Shown here one piece after another: positions 1 to 6,107 of a DNA stretch of 25,448 bases. The notes under the pieces were generated by a model, which was given only the letters and a program-made list of their open reading frames with translations, ran no database searches and was not told where the DNA came from. The stretch's first letter is position 1. Every line of letters starts with the position of its first letter. The position numbers were made by a program, and so were the translations under genes. Source of the stretch: a virus. Location: positions 1 to 25,448 of IMG/VR virus record IMGVR_UViG_3300042564_001257; one strand, 5' to 3'.

Positions 1-101
1 CAAGTAGCAACTTAACCGACCTATATCGGCGGCCTTTTTACAACTTGCTTAGGTTGTGTTGCGATAACCACTTTATATTAGTGTCGGGTTATGCGCAAGC
101 T

Positions 102-404
102 TTATTTTGTGGCGTGTCGCAACTCTACAACCCAAGCTGCGAAGCGTGGCACAATCTCTGCGCAATGCGCGATCCAATCGGCTTCTGCGCCGTCTGGCGA
201 AGGGATAAGGCCGTATTCATCGATGTAATGGTTGCCGTCAAAAGTGTCTAGCAAATCATCGTTCTCTTCGATAGTAAAATCAAACCTATCCACAATGTCG
301 TCAAAATCGGGATCGATCTCGCCGTTCTTGGCAAGCGTGTAGTGGACATAAACCCGTGCCGTAGTGTCGAAGCTTGGTTCAAAGCTTAGGTGCAAAGCAA
401 TCAT
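102..404 (-). CDS. hypothetical phage protein, 100 aa
   Basis: I do not recognise the family. The product is acidic and soluble-looking, with an Asp-rich middle (residues about 30-60) and no membrane segment. The ATG at 404 follows an AGGGAT ribosome-binding site seven bases upstream on the minus strand. It lies 8 bp after the sliding-clamp-like gene, so the two are probably co-transcribed. Function cannot be inferred beyond membership of the left-arm small-gene cluster. Confidence 0.7.
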   Translation of the reverse strand: MIALHLSFEPSFDTTARVYVHYTLAKNGEIDPDFDDIVDRFDFTIEENDDLLDTFDGNHYIDEYGLIPSPDGAEADWIAHCAEIVPRFAAWVVELRHATK

Positions 405-412
405 CGCTATCC

Positions 413-1048
413 CTATGCCTTCAATAGTGTCGGTTGAATAAGCGCCGTAATACCAGGCTTCGACAACATAATCGGCTTCGGCTTCTTGTCGGCCGAAGGC
501 GTGAAACGGATCGCGAAGATATCGTCTGCCTTCTCGGCCGGTGATACCAACTTGGTTAGCTGCGCTAGCCTATCCAAGCTAATCGTAGCCGCCGCTTCTG
601 CGCCAGGTTCAAGGGTTATGCTGCCAAGTTGCTGGTGCATATTAGCCAATAGGTTGAAAACCATATCGGTAGTTGTCGGCCTAGCTTCGTTGCTTGCTAG
701 CCAAGCGTTCGACAAAAGATAACGGCTAGTGTTTGTGGCAAAGCCGTCAAGATCAAAAATGATACGGCTATTGCCCTTCTCTTTGGCAAAAGCTTTTAGC
801 TGCGCAATCGCAACTTTGTCTAGGCCAAAATACGCGATCTCATCGGTTGCGCTAGTTGCTTCGCCAGGCGTGGCCACAAACTCAACTTGCGCCATAACAT
901 ATTTATCCGTCGCGAAGGCCGTTAGCTTGCTTGTGGCCGGTTCAAAGCGCAACCATACGCGATCAAAAGCTGGTTGAAACTTATCTTTGCTTGCGCAGCT
1001 TAGAAGGCTAGCGATAGACAAAGCTTCTTGGTTAGTAATCTCGAACAT
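413..1048 (-). CDS. sliding-clamp-like (DnaN-like) protein
   Basis: This 211-residue protein reads like a reduced beta sliding clamp, the ring that tethers DNA polymerase to DNA. The N-terminal part (residues 32-57) has the clamp-like pattern of a strand ending in LRFEP, then KLTAFATD and a following strand, like the ATD/tDg motif of DnaN domain 1. The C-terminal tail IQPTLLKA resembles the usual final lxMPvrL strand. Bacterial DnaN is about 370 residues, so this would be a two-domain or diverged version; phages do carry short clamp relatives. The start has a GAGAGAGAT purine stretch about 6 bases upstream and is preceded by a TTGAAT-N16-TAATAA promoter. If the call is right, it would act in phage DNA replication. 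Homology was judged by eye, so other beta-rich folds remain possible. Confidence 0.5.
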   Translation of the reverse strand: MFEITNQEALSIASLLSCASKDKFQPAFDRVWLRFEPATSKLTAFATDKYVMAQVEFVATPGEATSATDEIAYFGLDKVAIAQLKAFAKEKGNSRIIFDLDGFATNTSRYLLSNAWLASNEARPTTTDMVFNLLANMHQQLGSITLEPGAEAAATISLDRLAQLTKLVSPAEKADDIFAIRFTPSADKKPKPIMLSKPGITALIQPTLLKA

Positions 1049-1092
1049 ATTTTTATCTCTCTCTCATTGTTTGTTTGTGTTGCATAACTTGA

Positions 1093-1120
1093 TTATTACA
1101 TAGGTTGCCGACATATTCAA
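1093..1120 (-). promoter_or_regulatory. probable sigma70-type promoter for the clamp-like gene
   Basis: On the minus strand TTGAAT (1120-1115) and TAATAA (1098-1093) are separated by 16 bp, about 45 bp upstream of the ATG at 1048. The sequence around the -35 box recurs imperfectly at 1224-1239 (13 of 16 bases), so an operator or tandem promoter is possible. Confidence 0.4.
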
Positions 1121-1267
1121 GCAACCGAATTGTTTGTGTCTAAAACTATAAACTATAAATAGCTTCTAAGAATTAGGGTTGTGGAATTGGTTGTGTCGGT
1201 GATCTTGCCTAAAATACGGCGTGTCGCAGACATATCCAATTTTTTTAGGGTTGTTTTCAAAGTGTGT

Positions 1268-1314
1268 TATATCTATATATATATATATATTATATGTTTA
1301 TATATATATATTTA
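1268..1314. repeat. TA dinucleotide low-complexity tract
   Basis: Forty-seven bases that are almost entirely alternating T and A, broken by single C and G bases. It is the most AT-rich stretch in the window and lies outside genes. Such a tract melts easily and is prone to slippage. Its role is unknown. Confidence 0.8.
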
Positions 1315-1423
1315 GCTTTTGCGAGAGACACTTGCAAAACAAAATCGCTGCCGCAAATCTTGCTTCTCACGCCTGGCCTTAGCTCGAACCAAATCTCTCG
1401 CCTTAGCTTGCGCCGTTCTCTTA

Positions 1424-1996
1424 CTATCTGGCCGCTTCAACGCGATCACCGCCATACAAGCGAGACACGCCAAAAGTATCTGCAATAGCCTTCTCTGGCG
1501 TATAGCCGCCGACAAACACATAACCCGAATAGCAATCGGCTTCACGCCATTGATACTCTAACTCGGCCGTCTCGACATTCTGCCAGGCTTCAAGGCGTTC
1601 ATCGAATAGGCCATAGATACCGCCATACAACCATTCTTTTAGCGTTTCGCCTTCAACCCGAAGCGAAGCTTCGTCAAAATCACGGCCATAAACAATCACA
1701 TCGCGCAACTCGCCTTGTGAATAACCGACAACCCGATACTCGACAAAAGGCATACCGGCCATACGAAGATACATTCTCACGGCCTTCTTCTGCCGTGCGC
1801 GATCATCGAAACGGCTAACAAGCTGCCGCAATTCCCAATAAAACTCGCCACGATCAAAATCGTAATCACGAAACTCTCGGCCAAACTCTACAAAGCCGAC
1901 ATCATCGCGCACAAAATCTTCAAGCTGCCAATGGTTGCCTTCATCAAGCTTCAACACAAAACGCCTAGTCTCGCTAGCGTAAAAAGTTTCGTTCAT
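1424..1996 (-). CDS. hypothetical phage protein, 190 aa
   Basis: No family recognised. The protein is acidic and unusually rich in aromatic residues and Arg (many F, Y, W; clusters such as DYDFDRGEFYWE at about residues 44-55), with no signal peptide or membrane span. It is the last gene of the overlapping minus-strand cluster. Its ATG at 1996 lies just after the stop of the 35-residue ORF, and AGAAGGGC, encoded within that ORF, serves as ribosome-binding site at normal spacing. Translational coupling is therefore likely. The length and clean initiation signals make it a real gene. Confidence 0.75.
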   Translation of the reverse strand: MNETFYASETRRFVLKLDEGNHWQLEDFVRDDVGFVEFGREFRDYDFDRGEFYWELRQLVSRFDDRARQKKAVRMYLRMAGMPFVEYRVVGYSQGELRDVIVYGRDFDEASLRVEGETLKEWLYGGIYGLFDERLEAWQNVETAELEYQWREADCYSGYVFVGGYTPEKAIADTFGVSRLYGGDRVEAAR

Positions 1997-1998
1997 TC

Positions 1999-2106
1999 TT
2001 ATAGCCCTTCTGTAATCTCTTCGGCTTGAAGCTTCTCTTCAAAACCCTTATCGGTTAGCGCGATCTCTAATCTCTCGATTAGCAAATCTAAATCAATGCC
2101 GTTCAT
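1999..2106 (-). CDS. small 35-residue ORF in the left-arm operon
   Basis: This short ORF begins at an ATG sharing TAATG with the stop of the membrane-protein gene upstream and ends two bases before the next ATG. The product is an acidic, Leu/Ile-rich, probably alpha-helical peptide with sequence MNGIDLDLLIERLEIALTDK at its N-terminus. Exact stop-start packing on both sides supports translation. Its last codons hold the AGAAGGGC ribosome-binding site of the next gene, so it may also act as a coupling ORF. No homology can be claimed. Confidence 0.6.
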   Translation of the reverse strand: MNGIDLDLLIERLEIALTDKGFEEKLQAEEITEGL

Positions 2107-2315
2107 TAGTTGCCCTTCTTGTAGTTTGTGAATAAAAACATTATCGAGATAATGCTACCTATAACTAGGCCAAGCTGCCAAACGCCTTCTGGCGTGTCGC
2201 CAGGTTGTGCGCCAAGCCCGATAAGTGTTGCGTTCAAACCAAACCAAACACTCGCAACGCCTAGCGCAATGGCCGGTGATACGGCCAAACGCCGCACAAA
2301 GTATCTTGCCTTCAT
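2106..2315 (-). CDS. small membrane protein with two TM segments
   Basis: A 69-residue protein with two hydrophobic spans (about residues 10-33 and 45-63) linked by a short polar loop containing GAQPGDTPEG, and basic residues at both ends (N-terminal KARYFVRR, C-terminal YKKGN). This is the layout of a small inner-membrane hairpin protein. The start has GAAGGGC five bases upstream. Phage proteins of this shape include holins and superinfection-exclusion proteins. Its place among early minus-strand genes, far from the peptidoglycan hydrolase, does not favour a holin. The role is unresolved. Confidence 0.65.
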   Translation of the reverse strand: MKARYFVRRLAVSPAIALGVASVWFGLNATLIGLGAQPGDTPEGVWQLGLVIGSIISIMFLFTNYKKGN

Positions 2316-2317
2316 CG

Positions 2318-2491
2318 TTAGCCCTTCACAATCGTTAGGTTCTTGCCTTTTAGGTATTCTCTAAAAAGCTTCGCGATCTCTCGCTTCGGGTATCCGTAAT
2401 AGGTATTCCATTCATACCAAGCGAAGCTGCCTTCGCTAACCAATGCGCTAGCCGTGTAGCCGCCGCTAGTTGTTTTTACAATGCTAATCAT
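2318..2491 (-). CDS. hypothetical protein, 57 aa
   Basis: I chose the ATG at 2491, starting MISIVK, over the upstream one at 2515. AGAAGGGC lies nine bases before it, the same initiation signal as other genes of this cluster, and the start overlaps the previous stop by 8 bp. The product has a Gly/Ser-Thr N-terminal half and a basic, aromatic C-terminal half (YYGYPKREIAKLFREYLKGK), suggesting a compact, possibly nucleic-acid-binding protein. No family recognised. Confidence 0.6.
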   Translation of the reverse strand: MISIVKTTSGGYTASALVSEGSFAWYEWNTYYGYPKREIAKLFREYLKGKNLTIVKG

Positions 2492-2684
2492 TCTCTTTTG
2501 CCCTTCTAGTTTCAAGTAGTGTTTTCAATTCGGTTAGGTTTTGTGTTGCAGCTTCGACAAGCATAAACGCCGTATCAAACTCGATCTTTTCGCGTTTACA
2601 TTCGGCCGACAAATTGGCCAAATCTTCTGCCAAGTATCGAAGGCTAGCTGCCGTTTTCATTCGGTTGCCGTATTCGTCAAACAT
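2484..2684 (-). CDS. hypothetical alpha-helical protein, 66 aa
   Basis: The ATG at 2684 (MFDEYGNRM) is preferred over the longer reading. AGAAGGGT lies ten bases upstream and the ATG overlaps the stop of the Cys-rich gene before it. The predicted protein is almost entirely helical and charged, with a heptad-like pattern through residues 15-60, so a small coiled-coil or adaptor protein is likely. No homologue recognised. Confidence 0.6.
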   Translation of the reverse strand: MFDEYGNRMKTAASLRYLAEDLANLSAECKREKIEFDTAFMLVEAATQNLTELKTLLETRRAKEND

Positions 2685-2859
2685 TCTTCGGCAACCCTTC
2701 TGCGCGATCATTCTCGGCGTGGCAATCGGTAGCAAAGCTGCCACAATCGAGACATTCATCGGCTTTGCAAAGCTCTTCGGCTTCGCAATCGTGCCAATAC
2801 TTTGCCAAGTGTAAAGCCGTGCCGCAAGTTTCGGCGTGTCGAATTATTAGTTTCGTCAT
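2677..2859 (-). CDS. small Cys-rich putative zinc-binding protein, 60 aa
   Basis: The product has six cysteines (C12, C25, C31, C36, C39, C46) and four histidines in 60 residues, including CLDCGS at 36-41. This composition fits a small zinc finger or ribbon. The start shares TAATG with the stop of the upstream gene, with GGAATGAG just before it. Zinc-finger proteins of this size are common among phage accessory genes and often bind nucleic acids or host proteins. The specific function is unknown. Confidence 0.6.
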   Translation of the reverse strand: MTKLIIRHAETCGTALHLAKYWHDCEAEELCKADECLDCGSFATDCHAENDRAEGLPKNV

Positions 2860-3266
2860 TATCTCATTCCGTTCAGTAATTCAAGCGCCCAAAGCAAGCC
2901 AGACACTCGGCCTTCGGCTTCGGTTCTGGCCATACTATCCAAAGCGTCATCGTATCCGTTATCTTCTTCAAGCTTTTTTGCTTCGGCTAATTCGTTCTCG
3001 GCCTTCACCAATTCAACGGCCAAGCGTTCAACGGCAGAAGCCAAACCAGGTTCGGCCGGTATTGGCGCGATCTCGGCCAAAATCTCATCGGCCAATTCTT
3101 GCACGGCCGAATTGTAGCCAAGCCTAAATTGTGTATCCAAATCATCGTCTCTATCTTGGCCGCCCAAGCCCTCGAACCAAGCAACTAACTCGCCTTCGTT
3201 CTTCTCGGCTATGCGGCGCTTCGTGTGCAACATCGCAACCAAGTTGCGCTTCTGTAATTCGTTCAT
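2859..3266 (-). CDS. hypothetical coiled-coil protein, 135 aa
   Basis: A soluble, acidic, helix-rich protein. Residues about 1-35 are basic helices (MNELQKRNLVAMLHTKRR) and residues 80-105 form an Ala/Glu/Lys-rich stretch typical of a coiled coil. The start overlaps the previous stop by ATGA and lies within a repeated GAAT(GAAT)n run that also supplies the GGAATGA initiation signal. No family recognised; conserved small-gene packing argues it is expressed. Confidence 0.65.
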   Translation of the reverse strand: MNELQKRNLVAMLHTKRRIAEKNEGELVAWFEGLGGQDRDDDLDTQFRLGYNSAVQELADEILAEIAPIPAEPGLASAVERLAVELVKAENELAEAKKLEEDNGYDDALDSMARTEAEGRVSGLLWALELLNGMR

Positions 3267-3562
3267 TCATTCATTCCGTTCTGGCCGTTCTGGCCGTCTA
3301 GTGTTCTTTTGTATTTGGTAATAAAGGCCACAACATCGGCCGAAGCGACAAACCACATTCGCACGGGTTCATTATTGTTTGCCCAATCGGCATACAAGCC
3401 GACATCGAAGCCGCCTTCGGTTGCCCAATCGGTTGCCACAAGCGAATACCCGTTCGGCAATTCAAGCTGCAACACAAAGCAACCGCCGCCGCTATCGTAA
3501 TGTTCGGCCTTCATCGGCAAAGCTTCGTGCAACTCGGCCAGGTTCTTCGGGTTGCCGTTCAT
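3263..3562 (-). CDS. hypothetical protein, 99 aa
   Basis: A soluble protein with a beta-rich centre (residues about 26-75, with GGGCFVLQLELPNGYSLVAT) and a tail made of a GQNGQNGMNE repeat. The tail is encoded by a duplicated 9-bp unit near 3282-3300. The ATG at 3562 shares TAATG with the upstream stop and has AGAAGGG 12 bases before it. No family recognised. Confidence 0.65.
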   Translation of the reverse strand: MNGNPKNLAELHEALPMKAEHYDSGGGCFVLQLELPNGYSLVATDWATEGGFDVGLYADWANNNEPVRMWFVASADVVAFITKYKRTLDGQNGQNGMNE

Positions 3563-3876
3563 TATGCGCCAAACCCTTCTGCCTTCAAAAGTTTACGAAT
3601 TGCAGACATCGCCGCCGATCGCGTGGCGTATTGGCGAAACTCGCCAATTGTCTCGATCTCTAACAAGCCGTTCTCGCTAATGTAAAAAGAGCGCACGGAA
3701 TAGCGGCGCACATCGGGATAATACGGCGAACTTGTATCTTCGCTACTAATAAAGTATTTGCCGCCGAAAACTTGACGGCTTACTCGGCTTTTGAAGAAGC
3801 GCATAGTGTCTGGCGCAAACCAATGCGAACCCCTTTTGTGCGCTTCTAATGCCAATTCAATAGTGTCGTAAATCAT
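3562..3876 (-). CDS. conserved phage hypothetical protein, 104 aa
   Basis: The pattern is one I associate with a small protein common in diverse phages: an APDTMRFFKSRVS segment (residues 21-33), GGKYFISSED (38-47), RYSVRSF (58-64), then ETIGEFRQYATRSAAMSAIR. The function of this family is not known to me. The start is preceded by GGAATGAAGAAG, giving a good ribosome-binding site. Its first helix has a net negative charge; the C-terminal helix is basic. Confidence 0.65.
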   Translation of the reverse strand: MIYDTIELALEAHKRGSHWFAPDTMRFFKSRVSRQVFGGKYFISSEDTSSPYYPDVRRYSVRSFYISENGLLEIETIGEFRQYATRSAAMSAIRKLLKAEGFGA

Positions 3877-3906
3877 TCTTCTTCATTCCATTCTGCCCGA
3901 AGGCGA

Positions 3907-4257
3907 TTAGTTGTTATCCGTTTGTGTTGCTTTGGCAAACATTGTCGAACCAAAAACGCATTGAATAAAGTTGAAGGCGTTTTCGCTAGGGTTGCCTTCG
4001 ACAAAATCGAAGAAGGCTTCTTCGCCGCCATAAGCGCCATCGCCTTCAAAGCTTTGAACCCAAAGGCGTTTCATAATCGGCGTTTCATCTTCTTCGATGT
4101 CGGCAAAGGCTAGCGACAAATAATCTTCGTTAGCGCCTTCAAACCGAATGTGCAAATAACAAGGGTATTCAAGATAAACGCTATCTACGCCGACACACTT
4201 GCGCAATTCAACGGCAAGCGCCTTCAATTCGTCTAGCGCCGTTTCATAATCGTTCAT
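3907..4257 (-). CDS. hypothetical acidic protein, 116 aa
   Basis: First gene of the leftward cluster. I place the start at the ATG at 4257 (MNDYETALDELK) because GGAATGAACGA lies before it, matching the initiation pattern of its neighbours. An in-frame GTG at 4293 would add 12 residues but has no ribosome-binding site. The protein is acidic, with a predicted beta region (LEYPCYLHIRFEG) and a Glu/Asp-rich middle. No family recognised. Confidence 0.65.
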   Translation of the reverse strand: MNDYETALDELKALAVELRKCVGVDSVYLEYPCYLHIRFEGANEDYLSLAFADIEEDETPIMKRLWVQSFEGDGAYGGEEAFFDFVEGNPSENAFNFIQCVFGSTMFAKATQTDNN

Positions 4258-4542
4258 TCGTTCATTCCAATCTCGGCCGAACCATTCGGCCACAAGAAGA
4301 GATTACCAAAAAAGCTTGGCCAGATCGCGAAGCCGCCAAAAAAAGTTTCACAAAATAGGCACACAAAAGCTAAAAAAGCAAATCGACACGCCGACACGGC
4401 CAAAAAAAATAGGCACAAAAAAGCTCGGCCGTCAAGCCCTGGCCCGATCCAAAAAGACCAATTTACCGGCCAAGCTAGGCCAAAAACGATCGACTCACCA
4501 CCGTGTCCAATTTTTGTAACTTTCTAGAATCTTTTGTGTCTG
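4258..4542. promoter_or_regulatory. divergent intergenic region with repeats
   Basis: The stretch separates leftward from rightward genes and should hold the promoters of both. It is rich in A runs and GGCC tetranucleotides and contains a 20-bp direct repeat (4352-4371 and 4406-4425). The Lys-rich rightward ORF here (4316-4519) has no ribosome-binding site and looks spurious. I could not identify a clear minus-strand -10/-35 pair for the leftward cluster. Confidence 0.5.
4352..4425. repeat. 20-bp direct repeat pair, 54-bp period
   Basis: AAAATAGGCACACAAAAGCT (4352-4371) recurs at 4406-4425 with one mismatch. A partial third copy of the AAAAAAGCT-plus-GGCC part lies near 4305-4320. Repeats at a divergent promoter could be repressor sites or origin iterons. 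Confidence 0.75.
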
Positions 4543-4551
4543 TGGTAGGAT
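4543..4551 (+). promoter_or_regulatory. extended -10 promoter, leaderless spacing
   Basis: TGG-TAGGAT ends six bases before the ATG at 4558. With the usual 6-7 nt from -10 to start of transcription, the message would begin at or next to the start codon. No ribosome-binding site precedes the ATG. It is the first rightward promoter of the structural region. Confidence 0.55.
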
Positions 4552-4557
4552 ATTTGC

Positions 4558-4803
4558 ATGAGTGAAATTATTGTGAGCATGTCTGGCTTGGGTCAGTTTT
4601 CTTTGCGTCTTGATTTGGTTGATGCGCCGTTGCCTGGTGATCCTGATCAGTCTGAGGTTTGGAAGGCTTTGTTTGATGATGGGTCTGGTGAGCCTTGGGT
4701 TGTGTTTTTTGAGATTGGTCCTGATTATGAGGTTTGGGATTTGATTGATGAGGCGATTCAGGTTTTTCGGTCTGAGTCTTTTCCTGATGATTTTGGTTTG
4801 TAA
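4558..4803 (+). CDS. hypothetical acidic protein, 81 aa
   Basis: First rightward gene, an acidic protein (many D and E, several W and F) with no recognisable domain. Its ATG has no Shine-Dalgarno sequence but sits six bases after a TGG-TAGGAT box, as expected for leaderless expression. The codons are very T-rich at third positions, as in the next genes through the large terminase. Position ahead of terminase genes suggests an early-late junction role, but this is inference. Confidence 0.6.
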   Translation: MSEIIVSMSGLGQFSLRLDLVDAPLPGDPDQSEVWKALFDDGSGEPWVVFFEIGPDYEVWDLIDEAIQVFRSESFPDDFGL

Positions 4804-4845
4804 AAATTTTTTTCGCGCATTTTTTGAAATTTTTTGGAGGTTTGT

Positions 4846-5049
4846 GTGTCTAGGGGTTTGACGGATCCTGTTGAGCCGGAGTCTGCTGGTGATGATGGTT
4901 CGGATGTTGAGAATATTATTCGTGATTTGATTTTGGCGCAGAACCGTTTGCATGATCGCCTTGTTGATTTGGAGCGCAAGTTTGATCATCTTGTTGCGGA
5001 TTCGGCGGATGCTTCTAAGCGTTCTAAGATTTGGTCTAGGGGTTTGTAG
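4846..5049 (+). CDS. hypothetical coiled-coil protein, 67 aa
   Basis: I use the GTG at 4846, five bases after a GGAGG ribosome-binding site, rather than the TTG at 4834 inside that site. The N-terminal third is Pro/Glu/Asp-rich; residues 25-50 (IIRDLILAQNRLHDRLVDLE) form a heptad-patterned helix, so oligomerisation is likely. The stop shares one base with the GTG start of the putative small terminase. An AT-rich leader with three T runs (4804-4836) precedes it. Function unknown. Confidence 0.6.
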   Translation: MSRGLTDPVEPESAGDDGSDVENIIRDLILAQNRLHDRLVDLERKFDHLVADSADASKRSKIWSRGL

Positions 5050-5576
5050 TGTCTGCTTTGGTTCCTACGTTTGGTCGTGGCACGACGGTGTTGGATGATA
5101 TTTTGTTGAGGGCTGCGGCTGATGGTCGTTCTCCGCAGGAGATGGAGCGGATCTCTGGTATTCCTGCTGCCCAGGCTGTGCAACATGTGAAGCAACTTCT
5201 TGATTCCCGTGATGTGTGGTCGGAGCATCAGCAGAGGCAACTTCTTCTGCATGAGTTGCATGAGTTGAAGAATAAGATTTCGGATCAGGCTTTTAAGTTT
5301 GAGGACATTGATGCACAGCGTTTGTTGCTTAAGACTTTGGAGATTATTGGTAAGCGGTTGGATGCGCAACAGTCTGTGTTGGATGAGAATGTTATCAAGC
5401 TTAGTGAGTATCAGCAGGGTGTTTTGTTGCGGGCGATGGATGCGGCTTTGGGTTTTGCGAAGGATCAGTTGGCGGAGCGTTATCCTGAGATTACCCGTGG
5501 CGAGTTGGATGCTTTGGTGGCGGATGGTTTGCAGAAGGCGAAGTATGAGTTGATGGAGGAAGAGAATGCTGAATAG
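5049..5576 (+). CDS. putative small terminase subunit
   Basis: A 175-residue, almost all-helical protein. Residues about 25-50 could form a helix-turn-helix (SPQEMERISGIPAAQAVQHV), followed by a long charged coiled coil (60-125) and a C-terminal acidic tail. Small terminases bind DNA through an N-terminal HTH, oligomerise through helices and recruit the large subunit by the tail. This matches in layout, and the gene is two ORFs ahead of the large terminase. There is no decisive motif, so the call rests on architecture and synteny. It starts with GTG overlapping the preceding stop by one base. Confidence 0.5.
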   Translation: MSALVPTFGRGTTVLDDILLRAAADGRSPQEMERISGIPAAQAVQHVKQLLDSRDVWSEHQQRQLLLHELHELKNKISDQAFKFEDIDAQRLLLKTLEIIGKRLDAQQSVLDENVIKLSEYQQGVLLRAMDAALGFAKDQLAERYPEITRGELDALVADGLQKAKYELMEEENAE

Positions 5577-5769
5577 TTTTTACGATGACCTAGACGATAG
5601 CATGCTGGACCCTGAGTTTGCTTATGAGTTTGGTAGGCAAGAGCGCGAGTTGGAGATTGTGCAACTAGTTCAAAGAATTGAGCGTCATTCAACCCATAGC
5701 GAACTTTGCTATAAGGAACACCGTTTTGTTGAGCGTCTTATTGCTGCTATCAAGGGGGACAACAAGTGA
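5566..5769 (+). CDS. hypothetical protein, 67 aa
   Basis: Overlaps the previous gene by 11 bp and the next by 4 bp, with GGAGGAAGAGA just before its ATG. The product is acidic at the N-terminus (YDDLDDSMLDPEF) and helical and charged afterwards. Its codon choice is richer in A and C than that of both neighbours, which may mean a separate origin. No family recognised. Confidence 0.6.
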   Translation: MLNSFYDDLDDSMLDPEFAYEFGRQERELEIVQLVQRIERHSTHSELCYKEHRFVERLIAAIKGDNK

Positions 5770-6107
5770 GCAAGCTGCCGTCTAGTGTTAGGATCGGTTC
5801 TCAGGTTTGGGATGTGTCTGAGCAGAAGCGTAAGCATTCGTCTGATGATGGGCATTATGGGTTTACGAACCCGAAGGATAATACAATTGTTATTGATTCG
5901 GATTTGCCTTTGTCGATGAAGCGCACGACTTTGGTGCATGAGTTGTTGCATGCGATTAAGGTTACTTTTGGTGGTTCGTTTCAGCCTGCGAAGTCTACTG
6001 AGTTTATTGAGTGGGAGCATTATTTTATTGGGTTGTATGAGGAACCTATTACGATGATTATTCGGGATAATCCTGAGTTGATGGAGTTTTTGTTAGCCGA
6101 TGATTGA
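5766..6107 (+). CDS. HExxH metalloprotease-like protein
   Basis: The 113-residue protein contains HELLH at residues 58-62 within a hydrophobic helix (TTLVHELLHAIK), the zinc-binding signature of gluzincin-type metallopeptidases. Acidic residues at E92-E93 (YEEPI) could supply the third ligand. The rest resembles short phage metallopeptidase-like proteins related to the IrrE/ImmA and SprT groups, without an HTH domain. It starts with GTG overlapping the upstream stop by GTGA and overlaps the large terminase by 8 bp, so it is produced together with packaging proteins. The substrate is unknown; it may process a host or phage protein early in assembly. Confidence 0.65.
   Translation: MSKLPSSVRIGSQVWDVSEQKRKHSSDDGHYGFTNPKDNTIVIDSDLPLSMKRTTLVHELLHAIKVTFGGSFQPAKSTEFIEWEHYFIGLYEEPITMIIRDNPELMEFLLADD

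Larger units (their letters stand above)
1049..1423. other. gene-free gap with TA tract in the left arm
   Basis: About 375 bp without a convincing gene. It contains a near-pure TA-dinucleotide run at about 1268-1314, the probable promoter at 1093-1120, two copies of a GACATATyCAA-type motif (1105-1120 and 1224-1239) and two TTAGGGTTGT copies (near 1163 and 1246). It could be a regulatory region, a transcription end for the upstream minus-strand genes or a DNA-unwinding element; the sequence does not decide. A 26-codon minus-strand ORF (1153-1233) lacks a ribosome-binding site. Confidence 0.5.

Noticed and set aside
1-101. Possible terminator near the left edge
   Set aside because: CCGA/TCGG with a T run near 17-41 gives only four pairs, too weak to call.
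1153-1233. 26-codon minus-strand ORF in the 1049-1423 gap
   Set aside because: No Shine-Dalgarno sequence; the codons overlap the repeated promoter-like motif.
1312-1545. Basic minus-strand ORF after the 190-residue gene
   Set aside because: Most of it overlaps that gene in another frame; no ribosome-binding site before its own ATGs. The non-overlapping tail could still encode a small basic peptide, but support is poor.
4316-4519. Lys-rich rightward ORF in the divergent region
   Set aside because: It has no ribosome-binding site, is made of low-complexity A runs and GGCC repeats, and occupies the expected promoter region.
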